NCBI GenBank assembly: GCA_947178685.1
Contig: CAMWZE010000106.1
Span: forward strand, 1 to 6,033
Length of the DNA: 6,033 bases
Origin: an uncultured Porphyromonadaceae bacterium
Lineage (GTDB): Bacteria; Bacteroidota; Bacteroidia; Bacteroidales; Muribaculaceae
Direction of reading: 5' to 3'
Below are positions 5,865-6,033 of this stretch, one piece after another. Numbering within the stretch: the stretch's first letter is position 1; every line of letters begins with the position of its first letter. The translations under genes and the position numbers were made by a program. The notes under the pieces were generated by a model. It was not told the DNA's origin and ran no database searches. It was given only the letters and a program-made list of their open reading frames with translations.

Positions 5865-5911
5865 AATTGCTAAAATTATAACGTATGTTATAACGCAAAG
5901 TTAGCAATTAT
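5863..5911. promoter_or_regulatory. Nested inverted repeats, putative operator of the oxoamine synthase operon
   Basis: An inner palindrome TTATAAC-GTAT-GTTATAA (5876-5893) is flanked by an outer perfect 11-bp inverted repeat, ATAATTGCTAA (5863-5873) and TTAGCAATTAT (5901-5911). The two are offset by about 2-3 bases, so they may be separate sites. The inner one covers the expected transcription start; the outer one reaches from the -7 box to the start codon. Because the right outer arm would lie upstream of the transcript start, this is more likely a protein-binding DNA site than an RNA hairpin. Size and placement suit a TetR-type repressor. Confidence 0.55.
5896..5903 (-). promoter_or_regulatory. 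Putative -7 box of the oxoamine synthase operon
   Basis: TAACTTTG on the minus strand fully matches the Bacteroidetes TAnnTTTG box, about 32 nt before the ATG, placing transcription start near 5890. No good TTG element is seen 18-21 nt further upstream, only T-rich sequence, so the promoter may be weak or activator-dependent. Confidence 0.45.
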
Positions 5912-6017
5912 ATTTGATAAAGAGATAAAATTTGTCAGAAAAAAATATTCTACTCATTGTATTTTCTCAAATCATTATATTTTAGTAATATTGCAGAAAC
6001 ATAAAACTCGCGGAGCA

Positions 6018-6033
6018 ATGGGCAAAGGAGAAA
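6018..6033 (+). CDS. Start of a divergent gene, possibly ribosomal protein THX
   Basis: ATG GGC AAA GGA GAA opens at the window's edge, preceded by GGAG at 6012-6015 and by about 100 bases of AT-rich DNA suited to a promoter. Only five codons (MGKGE) are visible. The small 30S protein THX typically begins MGKGD/E, so it is a candidate, but five residues cannot establish identity or even that this is a gene. Confidence 0.35.

Noticed and set aside
1..6033. CRISPR arrays, insertion sequences, tRNA or rRNA genes
   Set aside because: No regularly spaced repeats, transposase-like ORFs, target duplications, cloverleaf sequence or rRNA sequence were noticed when reading both strands.

Overview
The window looks like a piece of a Bacteroidales chromosome (Bacteroides/Prevotella/Muribaculaceae-like; family not resolvable from this much sequence). 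The basis is the set of protein relatives (short CstA, short FNT channel, alpha-oxoamine synthase with a GNAT partner), intergenic DNA that is much richer in AT than the genes, promoter-like boxes of the Bacteroidetes TAnnTTTG type, and start codons mostly without a Shine-Dalgarno sequence.

Left part (1-2371, plus strand): a promoter-bearing leader, then a two-gene transport operon. A short CstA-family carboxylate/peptide transporter is followed after 11 nt by a compact formate/nitrite-type (FNT) channel. The operon ends at a long, near-perfect inverted repeat with U-tracts on both strands, most likely a bidirectional terminator.

Middle part (2372-3394): on the minus strand, running into the same terminator, is a 36-residue ORF with a complete four-cysteine zinc-ribbon motif; its start codon lies in a perfect 10-bp inverted repeat. 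Beyond it are about 300 bases with no convincing gene but four successive inverted repeats, the first placed just where a plus-strand promoter-like sequence would start transcription. Then comes a TetR-like regulator with an unusual recognition-helix region.

Right part (3407-5864, minus strand): a tight two-gene operon, convergent to the regulator. The first gene is a PLP-dependent alpha-oxoamine synthase (the AONS/KBL/ALAS/SPT family); the second overlaps it by 11 nt and is a GNAT-fold N-acyltransferase of the FemAB/BioF2-like type. Together they suggest amino acid plus acyl thioester to alpha-aminoketone, followed by N-acylation, as in ceramide-like or sulfonolipid-like aminolipids; the actual product cannot be read from the sequence. 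The promoter carries a TAACTTTG box with a TTATAAC/GTTATAA palindrome over the expected transcription start and a wider 11-bp inverted repeat that reaches the start codon. The nearby TetR-like protein is an obvious but untested candidate to bind there.

At the right edge a divergent plus-strand gene starts (Met-Gly-Lys-Gly-Glu...). It is too short to identify, though it matches the usual beginning of the small ribosomal protein THX.
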